Assembly (NCBI GenBank): GCA_902622795.1 | Contig: CACNRD010000001.1 | Location: 265,200 to 329,199, forward strand | From: an uncultured Pelagibacteraceae bacterium | GTDB lineage: Bacteria > Pseudomonadota > Alphaproteobacteria > Pelagibacterales > Pelagibacteraceae | Length of the DNA stretch: 64,000 bases | Reading direction: 5' to 3' | Part shown: positions 8,635 through 17,182 of the stretch, piece after piece | Layout of the letters: every line of letters begins with the position of its first letter | How positions within the stretch are numbered: the first letter of the stretch is position 1 | Made by a program: the position numbers and the translations under genes | The notes under the pieces: generated by a model | Told to the model about the DNA's origin: nothing | What the model saw: only the letters and a program-made list of their open reading frames with translations | Databases searched by the model: none

Positions 8635-9441
8635 ATGGAAAAAGCATTCAAAGTTTTGATATTTACCGATCTTGATGGCTCACTTCTTCATAGAGATACT
8701 TTCAAATTTGATGAAATAAAAGACTATATGAAAGAATTAATATCTAAGGGTATTTTCATTATACCCAACACGAGTAAAACTGAAAAAGAAATTTTAGCAT
8801 TTAACAACGAATTAGGCACAAGTTTACCTTACATCTCTGAAAATGGTGCTGCTATAAACGGTTTAGATTTATTAAATTCAAATTTACCTAAAGAATTAAT
8901 ACTTAGTAGAGAAAAAGATAATCTTATAAAAATTTTTGAAAAATCAGTACCAGTAAATTTACAAAGTAAATGCAAATGGTTATCGGAAATGAATAAGAAA
9001 AAACAAAGCTTAATTTTTGGTTTAGAAGATGAAAAACTTAAAATGGCTTTAGATCGTAAATACACCATTCCTTTTATATTTGACGGAATTAAAAGTGAAA
9101 AAAATGAGTTGTTCAAAGTTGTTAAAAAAAAAGATTTAGCTTTACAGGAAGGTGGTAGAGTTATTAATTTAACTGATAAGGTAAATAAAGCTAAAGCACT
9201 TCAAGTATTTGTAAGATTTTTTAAAAAAAATAACAAAAATGTAAAAACAATAGCTGTTGGTGATAATTACAACGATTTAGATATGCTTAAAATTAGTGAT
9301 TTTCCTTGTCTTGTCTTTAATGATAAATTTACATTAGATCAAATCCCTATAAATAATTTAATAACAACAAATAAGCCATCCCCTGAGGGCTGGGCAGATG
9401 TGGTCAAAATGGCTCTAGTTAAAGTAAATAAAAATTATTAA
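8635..9441 (+). CDS. gpgP: HAD-IIB phosphatase, mannosyl/glucosyl-3-phosphoglycerate phosphatase family
   Basis: A 268-residue HAD hydrolase. Motif I is TDLDGSLLHRDT (D12 and D14), motif II lies in IPNTSKTEKEI, a PYISENGAAI segment is typical of MPGP-type IIB caps, and motif IV is GDNYNDLDML near residue 220. The family removes phosphate from glycosyl-3-phosphoglycerate. The next gene, 8 bases downstream, encodes a GpgS-like synthase, so the likely product is glucosylglycerate. Choice of glucose over mannose rests on the neighbour, not on this sequence alone. Confidence 0.8.
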   Translation: MEKAFKVLIFTDLDGSLLHRDTFKFDEIKDYMKELISKGIFIIPNTSKTEKEILAFNNELGTSLPYISENGAAINGLDLLNSNLPKELILSREKDNLIKIFEKSVPVNLQSKCKWLSEMNKKKQSLIFGLEDEKLKMALDRKYTIPFIFDGIKSEKNELFKVVKKKDLALQEGGRVINLTDKVNKAKALQVFVRFFKKNNKNVKTIAVGDNYNDLDMLKISDFPCLVFNDKFTLDQIPINNLITTNKPSPEGWADVVKMALVKVNKNY

Positions 9442-9449
9442 AGTTCATT

Positions 9450-10670
9450 ATGAGTGATTTTTCTCAAAATGGAATAATTTCTACACTTCATGATTTTGGA
9501 ACAAAATCTTTAGAGCAAATAGAAAAGGAGCTTTTAGGCTTTTCTGAAGAGAGAAAGATGGAGCTCATCTTACCATGTCTTTATTCAGAATTAAAAGGTG
9601 ATGCATTACCTAATATTGTAAAAGAGATAAGCAAAACAAATTATATACATCATATAATCATAGGCTTAGATCAAGCAAGCGAAGCTGAAGCAAGGAAAGC
9701 TTGGACTTTTTTTGAAAAATTAGAAACTCCTTTTACAATCCTTTGGAATGACGGTCCTAATTTAAAAAAATTAGACAAAGAATTACAAGAAAAGGGATTA
9801 GCGCCAAATGAATATGGCAAAGGAAGAAATGTTTGGTACTGCATAGGTATGTCTATTGCACGAGATAGCGCGCGGTCTGTTGCATTACATGATTGCGATA
9901 TCAAAACTTATGACCGAAGAATGTTAGCAAAATTATTTTATCCAGTTGTAAACCCTCTTTTTAACTTTGAATTTTGTAAAGGTTTTTATCCAAGAGTTGC
10001 TGACAACAAGATGAATGGACGTGTAGCAAGATTATTAGTTTTTCCCTTGTTAAATGCTTTAGAAAAAACTATTGGCAAGAGTGACTATCTAGATTTTATG
10101 AAATCATTTAAATACCCATTAGCTGGCGAATTTTCTTTTAGAAGAAATATTTTACCAGAACTTAGAATTTCATCTGACTGGGGTATAGAAATTGGAATTT
10201 TGTCAGAAATGCAAAGAAATTTTTCTCCTCAAAATATTTGCCAAGTAGATTTAGCAGATACTTATGACCATAAACATCAAGATTTATCTCTTGATGATGA
10301 AAAAAAAGGTTTATCAAGAATGTCTATAGATATTATAAAAACTTTTATAAAAAAATTAGCAACACAAGGTCATTCATTTAGTAGAGAACAATTAAGATCT
10401 TTGAAAGCAACTTATTACAGATCTGCTTTAGATCTTATAGATGCTTACAGAGCTGATGCTGAAATGAATGGTCTAAAATTTGACTCTCATACAGAAGAAA
10501 AAGCAGTTGAGTTATTTTCAAGTAATATAATTAGAGCTGGAGAAGATTTTTATCTTAACCCAATGGATGCACCTTTTATACCCACGTGGAGTAGAGTTAA
10601 AAGTGCAATACCAGATTTTCTAGTAAGATTAGAAAAGGCTGTTAATGAAGATAACAAACGTTATCTATAG
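9450..10670 (+). CDS. gpgS: Glucosyl-3-phosphoglycerate synthase (GT81-like)
   Basis: A 406-residue GT-A-type transferase. It matches GpgS enzymes, which move glucose from an NDP-glucose to 3-phosphoglycerate. Visible features are ELILPCLYSEL, the KGRNVWYCIGM loop, a metal-binding DxD in LHDCDIKTYDRR (D148, D150), the segment YPLAGEFSFRR and DWGIEIGIL with its acidic residue. It follows the phosphatase with an 8-base gap, so the two form one unit making the compatible solute glucosylglycerate. The start is ATG. Mannosylglycerate is the main alternative product. Confidence 0.82.
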   Translation: MSDFSQNGIISTLHDFGTKSLEQIEKELLGFSEERKMELILPCLYSELKGDALPNIVKEISKTNYIHHIIIGLDQASEAEARKAWTFFEKLETPFTILWNDGPNLKKLDKELQEKGLAPNEYGKGRNVWYCIGMSIARDSARSVALHDCDIKTYDRRMLAKLFYPVVNPLFNFEFCKGFYPRVADNKMNGRVARLLVFPLLNALEKTIGKSDYLDFMKSFKYPLAGEFSFRRNILPELRISSDWGIEIGILSEMQRNFSPQNICQVDLADTYDHKHQDLSLDDEKKGLSRMSIDIIKTFIKKLATQGHSFSREQLRSLKATYYRSALDLIDAYRADAEMNGLKFDSHTEEKAVELFSSNIIRAGEDFYLNPMDAPFIPTWSRVKSAIPDFLVRLEKAVNEDNKRYL

Positions 10671-10709
10671 CATTTTTAAGAAAATTGAAAATTACAATTC
10701 AACTTCAAA

Positions 10710-10738
10710 TTGATAGTATTTAATTTTTACCAAATATT
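10710..10738 (+). promoter_or_regulatory. Candidate promoter of the solute-binding-protein gene
   Basis: TTGATA (10710-10715) and AATATT (10733-10738) are spaced by 17 bases on the plus strand, about 50 bases before the ATG at 10792. The -10-like box overlaps the left arm of the dyad at 10734-10758. The -10 is a weak match, so this is a tentative assignment. Confidence 0.35.
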
Positions 10739-10771
10739 TGCGACATGCTGTCAAATATAGTATTTTTTTTT
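10734..10771 (+). terminator. Dyad with T-tract: gpgS terminator or operator of the ABC operon
   Basis: ATATTTG (10734-10740) pairs with CAAATAT (10752-10758), with inner ACA/TGT pairing. A run of eight to nine T follows from 10763. After gpgS this reads as a rho-independent terminator. It also overlaps a possible promoter of the next gene, so it could be an operator instead. The sequence does not decide between the two. Confidence 0.45.
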
Positions 10772-10791
10772 AAAAAATCTCAGGAGGAGAA

Positions 10792-12120
10792 ATGAAAAAT
10801 ATAGTTAAAATATTTTGCATAATTTCATTATTCATTACAAATGTCGTTTATGCAGATATTAAATTTTGGACTACAGAGGTCCAACCTGCTCGAATGGCTA
10901 AGCAAGAAGAAATGGCCAAAGCTTTTGAAGCTAAGACAGGTATTAAGGTTGAGGTAATTCCAATTGAAGAAAAGGAATTGGGTACTAGAGCCACCGCAGC
11001 AGCTGCTGCTGGCGACTTACCAGATGTGATTTATCACACTTTACAATATGTTTTACCTTGGGCGGAAGCTGGAATTCTAGATGTTGATGCCAATAACGCT
11101 GTGGTTAAAGCACTTGGTAAAAATACTTTTGCTCCAGGCGCTCTTAAAATGGCTAAGTCAGGATCAAAAATTGCTGCTGTCCCTGTTGATGGATGGACGC
11201 AAATGGTTGTTTATAGAAAGGATCTTTTTGAAAACGCTGATCTAGAACCACCAACAAGTTATGCTAACATTGTCAAAGCAGTTGAGAAATTATCAAAAGT
11301 AAATGGCGTGTTTGGTTTTGTAGCTGCTACTAAAACTGATGAGAATTTTATGAGTCAAGTTTTAGAACATGTTCTTTTAGCAAACGGGGTAAACATTGTT
11401 AAAAAGGGTGGTGTTAAGAAGCAAGGGAAAAAATTAAAAGAAGCATTAGAGTTCTATAAAGTCATTGCGAAGGCAAGTCCTCCAGGTGAACTTTATTGGA
11501 AACAATCAAGAGCACTTTATTTTGCTGGAAAGACACCAATGATTATTTGGTCTCCCTTTATTATGGATGAACTTGCAGGTTTAAGAGATTCAGCTCCACC
11601 AACAATTAATAGTGATCCAACTTCACCTGAATTAGCTTCTAAAACTGGTTTTATAACTAATTTCAGTGGACCAAGTAATAAAAAAGGTGCTGCGTGGGCT
11701 GATATTAGATACTTTGGTATAACTGCTGATGCTGATACTGATGAAGCCAAGCAATTTATCATGTACTCTATGGATGAAGGTTACACAAGTACCTTATCAA
11801 TTGCTCCCGAAGGTAAATTTCCAGTAAGAAGAGGAAATTCGAGTGATCCTGAAGCATTTACAAAAGCTTGGAGTAAACTGCCAGTTGGAGTTGATAGAAA
11901 AGCTGCCTTGTCAGATCTTTATGACCCAGATGTTATAAATAACATTGTTGCAGGTTTAGATACTGCAAACAGATGGGGAGTTAAAGAAGGTGAACTATCT
12001 AGAGCATCTAAAATTATTAATTCACAATTCATGAACAGAATCACAAGAGAATATATCGATGATGAAATTTCTGTTGATGAAGCAGTTGATAAAATAAATG
12101 CTGGATTAGCTAGCTTCTAA
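10792..12120 (+). CDS. ABC transporter sugar-type solute-binding protein
   Basis: A 442-residue cluster-B (MalE/UgpB-like) periplasmic binding protein. The signal peptide is about 21 residues, ending NVVYA before DIKFWTTEV. The family patterns LPDVIYHTLQYVLPWAEAG and YTSTLSIAPEGKFPVRRG are visible in part. An unusually strong Shine-Dalgarno (AGGAGG, 10782-10787) precedes the ATG, consistent with very high expression. Two permease genes follow, then a GH63-type hydrolase. From context the ligand is probably glucosylglycerate or a related glycoside. The family fit is sure; the ligand is inferred. Confidence 0.88.
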   Translation: MKNIVKIFCIISLFITNVVYADIKFWTTEVQPARMAKQEEMAKAFEAKTGIKVEVIPIEEKELGTRATAAAAAGDLPDVIYHTLQYVLPWAEAGILDVDANNAVVKALGKNTFAPGALKMAKSGSKIAAVPVDGWTQMVVYRKDLFENADLEPPTSYANIVKAVEKLSKVNGVFGFVAATKTDENFMSQVLEHVLLANGVNIVKKGGVKKQGKKLKEALEFYKVIAKASPPGELYWKQSRALYFAGKTPMIIWSPFIMDELAGLRDSAPPTINSDPTSPELASKTGFITNFSGPSNKKGAAWADIRYFGITADADTDEAKQFIMYSMDEGYTSTLSIAPEGKFPVRRGNSSDPEAFTKAWSKLPVGVDRKAALSDLYDPDVINNIVAGLDTANRWGVKEGELSRASKIINSQFMNRITREYIDDEISVDEAVDKINAGLASF

Positions 12121-12135
12121 TAATTTAAATTAATT

Positions 12136-12171
12136 AAAAAAGCGGATAAGATTACTTGTCCGCTTTTTTTT
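12136..12171 (+). terminator. Intra-operon terminator hairpin abutting the permease start codon
   Basis: AGCGGATAAG (12141-12150) pairs with CTTGTCCGCT (12155-12164) around an ATTA loop, flanked by A5 on the left and T8 (12164-12171) on the right. The T-tract runs straight into the ATG at 12172. This is a textbook rho-independent signal between the binding-protein gene and the first permease gene. It probably lowers permease expression relative to the binding protein. Confidence 0.85.
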
Positions 12172-13431
12172 ATGAAAGATACTTTAGCAAATACTGAAAA
12201 GAAAACTGCTTATATTTTAACCTTACCTGCAGTGGCATTAGTCTTTGCAATAATTTTATTTCCTATTTTTGCAAATGTTTGGATTAGTTTTAAAGAGGTT
12301 GAGTTGAAAGATATAAGAATTCCTGAACCAAGAGCAAAAAAAATTGTTAAATCCATATCTGAAGATCCTTCAAAAATAAAAATTTTATATAAATTAAGAA
12401 ATAGCTCATTACTTCAAGAGATTAGGGACGTTTCATTTCAAGATAAATTTCCAAAAAATTTTGAAATTGAAGAATTAGACCCGCGTTGCGAATTCAAAAA
12501 ATATGCTTTAAAATGTAAATTTGGTAATTGGCCACCAAAATATAGAGAAAATTTTCAAGTAATATTCAAAAAAAATGATGGATCAAAAATAGATAAAAAA
12601 GAACTAAAATCCACAAAACCCAAATTAGTTGGTACCTCAGATAATGTACTGCTTAATACTAATTTTACTTTAAAAAACTTTAAGAAAGTTTTATTTGATA
12701 ATGAATTTGTAGATCTGCTCCTTACAACTTTTTACTACACCTTTTTTGGTACTGTTGGCTCTATCATATTTGGTATTTTAACAGCTCAAATGGTTAATCA
12801 AAAATTTTATGGAAGAACATTTATGCGAAGTGTTTTACTTTTTCCTTATGTTGCTCCAGTGGTAGCTTTAGCTTATACATGGGAACTTCTATTAGATCCA
12901 AATAGTGGGACTTTAAATAGTTTGCTAATCAATTATCAGGTTATAGAGACACCGATAAATTTACTTGGACAAAAATACATTCAGATTAATTTTTTTGGTT
13001 TTGATTTCAAACTTAGATTAGCTCTTACGACGGTAATTATGTTTGAAATTTGGAGATATTTTCCTTTAGCTTTTTTATTTATTCTAGCAAGACTTCAGGC
13101 AATTCCAAAAGAATTATATGAGGCAGCTGATGTTGATGGAGCGAGCCCATTTCAGAAGTTTTTTAATATAACACTCCCTCAAATTACTGCAGTTATATCG
13201 ATTTTATTTATGATAAGATTTATTTGGAATTTTAATAAGTTTGAGGATGTTTTCTTACTTACCGGTGGCGCTTCAGGAACAAGAACTTTACCCATAAATG
13301 TTTATCAACAAGGTTTTGCAATATCTGATATTGGAATGGGATCAGCTGTTTCAATTGTAATTGTCGTTTTGCTTTTATTATTTATGTTTTTTTATTTTAA
13401 GCTTTTAGGAAAGAGAGTCGATGAAAACTAA
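12172..13431 (+). CDS. ABC sugar transporter permease (MalF/UgpA-like)
   Basis: A 419-residue binding-protein-dependent permease. TM1 is at about residues 12-34. An extracytoplasmic region of about 130 residues (roughly 35-165) follows before the conserved TM core, similar in position to the P2 loop of MalF. The EAA loop that docks the ATPase is ELYEAADVDGASPFQKF (about 313-330). The ATG follows a terminator T-tract with no room for a Shine-Dalgarno of its own. The gene overlaps the next permease by 11 bases. Confidence 0.88.
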   Translation: MKDTLANTEKKTAYILTLPAVALVFAIILFPIFANVWISFKEVELKDIRIPEPRAKKIVKSISEDPSKIKILYKLRNSSLLQEIRDVSFQDKFPKNFEIEELDPRCEFKKYALKCKFGNWPPKYRENFQVIFKKNDGSKIDKKELKSTKPKLVGTSDNVLLNTNFTLKNFKKVLFDNEFVDLLLTTFYYTFFGTVGSIIFGILTAQMVNQKFYGRTFMRSVLLFPYVAPVVALAYTWELLLDPNSGTLNSLLINYQVIETPINLLGQKYIQINFFGFDFKLRLALTTVIMFEIWRYFPLAFLFILARLQAIPKELYEAADVDGASPFQKFFNITLPQITAVISILFMIRFIWNFNKFEDVFLLTGGASGTRTLPINVYQQGFAISDIGMGSAVSIVIVVLLLLFMFFYFKLLGKRVDEN

Positions 13432-14614
13432 AAATTTAATTTTATTTACATTAATATCATCATTTTTTTTAATTTTCCTAGTTTCTATATGGAAAATATT
13501 AGCGACTTTACAGGGATTAAATATTCAACATTTGAATTTACAAATAATTTTTATTTTTGGTCTCCTAATATCATTCGCTAATTTAAGAATAGGAAGCAAA
13601 ATTAAAATTTTTTACAAATCAATTATTTTTTCTTTAATTTTTGTAATCTGCGATGGCTATATTATTCAAAAACTACCATTATGGTACAACATTGGTATTT
13701 TCTTAATTTTATATTTTTTTGTTAATAAAATAAATAAATATAGTTTTGAAAATTTAAAAGAGGAGCACTCAACCCAAGTAATCTTTTTTGACTTTTTAAC
13801 ATTGTTTGGCATTTTATTTTTCTCATTCGTAATACTTTTTCCTTTTTACATGATGTTAATAACAAGCTTTAAAACCCAAATTTCTTTATTGGTTAACCCT
13901 TTAGACTTTAGTATTAATTTTGGTCAAGATCTAAAGGATCTATTTAAATCCTATTTTGTAATTTTTAAGACTTATAAATTTGGTAAATATATTGTGACTA
14001 GTACTATTGTCTCTGTAGGTACAGTAATAATAACTCTTATTTTTGCTATTCCAGCAGCATATGCAATTGCTAGATTAAATTTTTTTGGAAAATCATTTAT
14101 GTCAACATCAATATTGATAATTTATATGTTTCCAGCGATAGTCTTGGTAATTCCTTTGTATACAATTTTTAGTCAATTAGGCCTAAGAAACTCTATAGAA
14201 GGATTATTAATAGTTTATACAGCTACAACGCTTCCAGTAGCAATCTACATGCTTCAAGGATACTTTAAGAGTATTCCAAAGGAATTAGAAGAGGCAGCAA
14301 TATTAGACAAACTTAGTTGGTTTGGAATAATTTCTAAAATTATAATTCCATTAAGTATTCCTGCAATTTCCTCTGTGGCTTTATATGTATTTATGATAGC
14401 TTGGAATGAATTTTTATTTTCTCTAATGTTTCTAGATAACCCTAATTCTTTTACTCTTTCAAGAGCCATACAATATTTGAGTGGTGATGCAGAAACACCA
14501 AGACAATATTTAATGGCTGGCTCAGTTATTGTAACTTTGCCTGTTTTATTTATTTTTGTTTATTTTGAGAAATATCTAGTTAGTGGTCTCACCGCAGGGA
14601 GTGTCAAAGGTTGA
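13421..14614 (+). CDS. ABC sugar transporter permease (MalG/UgpE-like) with extra N-terminal membrane segments
   Basis: A 397-residue second permease. The C-terminal about 280 residues match the MalG family, with the EAA loop ELEEAAILDKLSWFGII (about 287-303). The first about 120 residues add about four hydrophobic segments not found in ordinary family members of about 280 residues. It pairs with the preceding permease. No ATP-binding subunit is encoded here, so one must be supplied from elsewhere. It overlaps the next gene at TTGA. Confidence 0.85.
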   Translation: MKTKNLILFTLISSFFLIFLVSIWKILATLQGLNIQHLNLQIIFIFGLLISFANLRIGSKIKIFYKSIIFSLIFVICDGYIIQKLPLWYNIGIFLILYFFVNKINKYSFENLKEEHSTQVIFFDFLTLFGILFFSFVILFPFYMMLITSFKTQISLLVNPLDFSINFGQDLKDLFKSYFVIFKTYKFGKYIVTSTIVSVGTVIITLIFAIPAAYAIARLNFFGKSFMSTSILIIYMFPAIVLVIPLYTIFSQLGLRNSIEGLLIVYTATTLPVAIYMLQGYFKSIPKELEEAAILDKLSWFGIISKIIIPLSIPAISSVALYVFMIAWNEFLFSLMFLDNPNSFTLSRAIQYLSGDAETPRQYLMAGSVIVTLPVLFIFVYFEKYLVSGLTAGSVKG

Positions 14615-15882
14615 AAAATAAATTAATAGAAAAAGCAAAAAAAGTTTTATTAGGGAATAAAAAAAGAGGTTACACATTACCTACAAATAACAAATTGTAT
14701 CCTGCTCAATGGAAATGGGACTCTGGCTTTATTTCCTTAGGCTACTCATACTTTAATCTAAAGTATGCACTTGATGAAATAACAACTCTTTTAAGGGGTC
14801 AATGGAAAGATGGTATGATACCTCATATTTTATTCCATGATTTAAAAACAAATTATTATCCAAACCACTCAGTATGGAATTGTGGAAACAAAATACATTC
14901 ATCAGGAATAACACAACCACCAGTTCTTGCAATTATGTTAAAGAAAATTATAGATAAAAATAAAATCAAAATTTCAGACAAAGTAAAAATTAAGTCAATA
15001 GTTCAAAAATTAAAAAAATATCATGAGTGGTTAATTAAATATAGAGACCCAAAAAATACAGGTCTAGTTTCAATATTACATCCTTGGGAAAGTGGATATG
15101 ATAACTCTCCACTTTGGGATTATTCAATGAAAGAAGTTAAGGTTGAAAAAAACTTAAAATACAAACGAGGAGATAATAAAGTTATAAATCCAGAATATAG
15201 ACCTTTAGACTCGGATTATGATAGATATGTAACAATTAAAAATCATTTAAGAAAAAATAAATACAATCCAAAAAAACTTTATAATAAATCAATGTTTAAT
15301 GTTGTTGATGTTGGTTTTAATTCTATATTTTTGAGAGCAAATAAAGATTTATTAGAATTACTTAAATCATTCAATTTAGAGCACAATAAATTAAAAAAAT
15401 TCATTTTAAAATCAGAAAATCAGATTGAAAAATTATATAATGTAAAAAAAGGAGTTTTTACAAATTATGATATAAGAAATAAAAAAAAAATTATTGTACC
15501 CTCAATAACAAATTATTTTATTTTATTTGCTGACTTAAAAAATCAAACTATTAATAAAAAAATTATTAAAAATTTAAAAAATCATAACCAAACAAGGAAA
15601 TACATATTTTCTAGTATTAAGCCTAATCATAAAAACTTTGAGGAAAAGCGTTACTGGAGAGGTCCAGTTTGGATAAATTGTAATTGGATTATCTATCAAG
15701 GATTAAAAAATAAAGATAAAAACTTTGCTAATAAAATTAAGGAAAAAACAATTAATCTAATTAAAAAAAATGGCTTTTTTGAATACTACAGTTTTAAAAC
15801 TGGAAAAGCATTTGGAGCAAGTAATTTTTCTTGGACCGCTTCTTTATTTTTAGATTTGGTAATGGAAAAGAAATATAACTAA
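14611..15882 (+). CDS. GH63-type glycoside hydrolase, probable glucosylglycerate hydrolase
   Basis: A 423-residue (alpha/alpha)6-barrel hydrolase resembling the GH63 mannosylglycerate/glucosylglycerate hydrolases. Seen are YPAQWKWDSGFISLGY, GITQPPVLAIML, HPWESGYDNSPLWD, YWRGPVWINCNWI (about 347-359) and FFEYYSFKTGKAFGASNFSW. These carry the acidic residues expected for the general acid (Asp in GYDNSP) and base (Glu in FFEYY). Predicted reaction: glucosylglycerate to glucose plus glycerate, in the cytosol. The start is TTG, overlapping the permease stop, with no nearby ATG. Specificity within GH63 rests on context. Confidence 0.78.
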   Translation: MKNKLIEKAKKVLLGNKKRGYTLPTNNKLYPAQWKWDSGFISLGYSYFNLKYALDEITTLLRGQWKDGMIPHILFHDLKTNYYPNHSVWNCGNKIHSSGITQPPVLAIMLKKIIDKNKIKISDKVKIKSIVQKLKKYHEWLIKYRDPKNTGLVSILHPWESGYDNSPLWDYSMKEVKVEKNLKYKRGDNKVINPEYRPLDSDYDRYVTIKNHLRKNKYNPKKLYNKSMFNVVDVGFNSIFLRANKDLLELLKSFNLEHNKLKKFILKSENQIEKLYNVKKGVFTNYDIRNKKKIIVPSITNYFILFADLKNQTINKKIIKNLKNHNQTRKYIFSSIKPNHKNFEEKRYWRGPVWINCNWIIYQGLKNKDKNFANKIKEKTINLIKKNGFFEYYSFKTGKAFGASNFSWTASLFLDLVMEKKYN

Positions 15883-17174
15883 TTTAATAAATCATATTGG
15901 TAATTTCTTGCTTCGATCACTTCAGTTGGAAGATTTAACTCAACATCTTCAAGTCTAATAACTTCATCCTTACTTATATCTCTTTTTAATACAGCATTAT
16001 CAGTAAGACCTAGAGGTAAGATCATTTCTTTTTTTGATTTTTGAGATGTAATTAATCGCCCTCTTGCACAGAAGCCTCCTTCTCCATCCAGTTTTTCACC
16101 TACTTTTAAATCTTTCTTTGCTAAACTTGCAACATCAGCATTATAATTTTTTGTATATCCTGTTGCTCTATTGTCTAGAGCTATTGAGTAAACTGACTGT
16201 GCAAGCTCTAGTCCAATATAATGATAGGGCCTCCAAATAGCAGAATAGTTTCCAGATGCGTCTGTAACCATGCCGTAATCTTTAAAACAATTTTTTACAT
16301 ATTCGTTCTGTGCTTTAATAACAATATAAACACCCCATCTTAAATCATTTAGAATATCTTTTTTTTCTAAATCTATACTTGAAATAACTTCAACTTGACC
16401 ATCAAATTCAATTAGACCACCATCATTTTTTGGGATCATTTTTTTTGCAATATCGTAAACACCAACTGGAGGAAAAGTTAACCCATTACTAGGACAGTTT
16501 AAGTTTGCTGCATTACTCACAGCGCACATTTCAATTGCAGACTTGTCTCCACATAAAAAACTATTAAACATTTTGGGATTCATTCCAGACTCTAACTCAG
16601 CTCGCTCTTTAGTTATGCCATAGTGACCCCAAACAGTGTCAGGTGTAGAATATTCAAAAGTTGGATGATATTTTGTTCCTTTACCAGCACAAACTACTGA
16701 AAATCCGTTTAATCTTGCCCACTCTATTTGTTCGAGAATTAAAGATGGTTGATCGCCATAAGCCATCGAACAAATAACACCTTTTTCTTTTGCAAGATCA
16801 GATAAATATTTACCACAAGTTATATCTGCTTCAACATTGACTAATATAATATGTTTCTTACTTTTTAAAATCTTTGTTGCATGGACAGTTCCAACTATTG
16901 GGTTGCCTGTTGCCTCGATAAAAATTTCGATATCTCTATCTAGAACTTCCTCTAACGAATTTGAGAAATTTATTTGTTTAACTATTTGTTCATTCAATCC
17001 ACTTTTCAAACAATTTTTCTTTGCTTGATCAACATTAATATCAACTATGGAATCTATTTGAATTTTTTCTAGATGATTGTATTGAGCCAAAAACATACTT
17101 ACAAATTTTCCACATCCGATAAAACAAATTTTTATAGGATCTTTTCGATTTTCTAATTTTGTATGTAAAAACAT
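15879..17174 (-). CDS. NAD(P)-dependent oxidoreductase with C-terminal SAF domain
   Basis: A 431-residue protein. The N-terminal Rossmann domain (CFIGCGKFVSMFL, about 17-29) resembles homoserine dehydrogenase/Gfo-Idh-MocA proteins, with EATGNPIVGTVHA further in. The C-terminal about 80 residues (KDLKVGEKLDGEGGFCARGR onward) form a SAF domain, as in sugar-acid dehydratases and antifreeze-like proteins. The family is common in proteobacterial sugar or polyol catabolic loci, but the reaction is not known to me. It converges on the hydrolase gene with a 4-base overlap, so an involvement in glycerate or sugar use is only a guess. Confidence 0.7.
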   Translation of the reverse strand: MFLHTKLENRKDPIKICFIGCGKFVSMFLAQYNHLEKIQIDSIVDINVDQAKKNCLKSGLNEQIVKQINFSNSLEEVLDRDIEIFIEATGNPIVGTVHATKILKSKKHIILVNVEADITCGKYLSDLAKEKGVICSMAYGDQPSLILEQIEWARLNGFSVVCAGKGTKYHPTFEYSTPDTVWGHYGITKERAELESGMNPKMFNSFLCGDKSAIEMCAVSNAANLNCPSNGLTFPPVGVYDIAKKMIPKNDGGLIEFDGQVEVISSIDLEKKDILNDLRWGVYIVIKAQNEYVKNCFKDYGMVTDASGNYSAIWRPYHYIGLELAQSVYSIALDNRATGYTKNYNADVASLAKKDLKVGEKLDGEGGFCARGRLITSQKSKKEMILPLGLTDNAVLKRDISKDEVIRLEDVELNLPTEVIEARNYQYDLLN

Positions 17175-17182
17175 AATAAATT

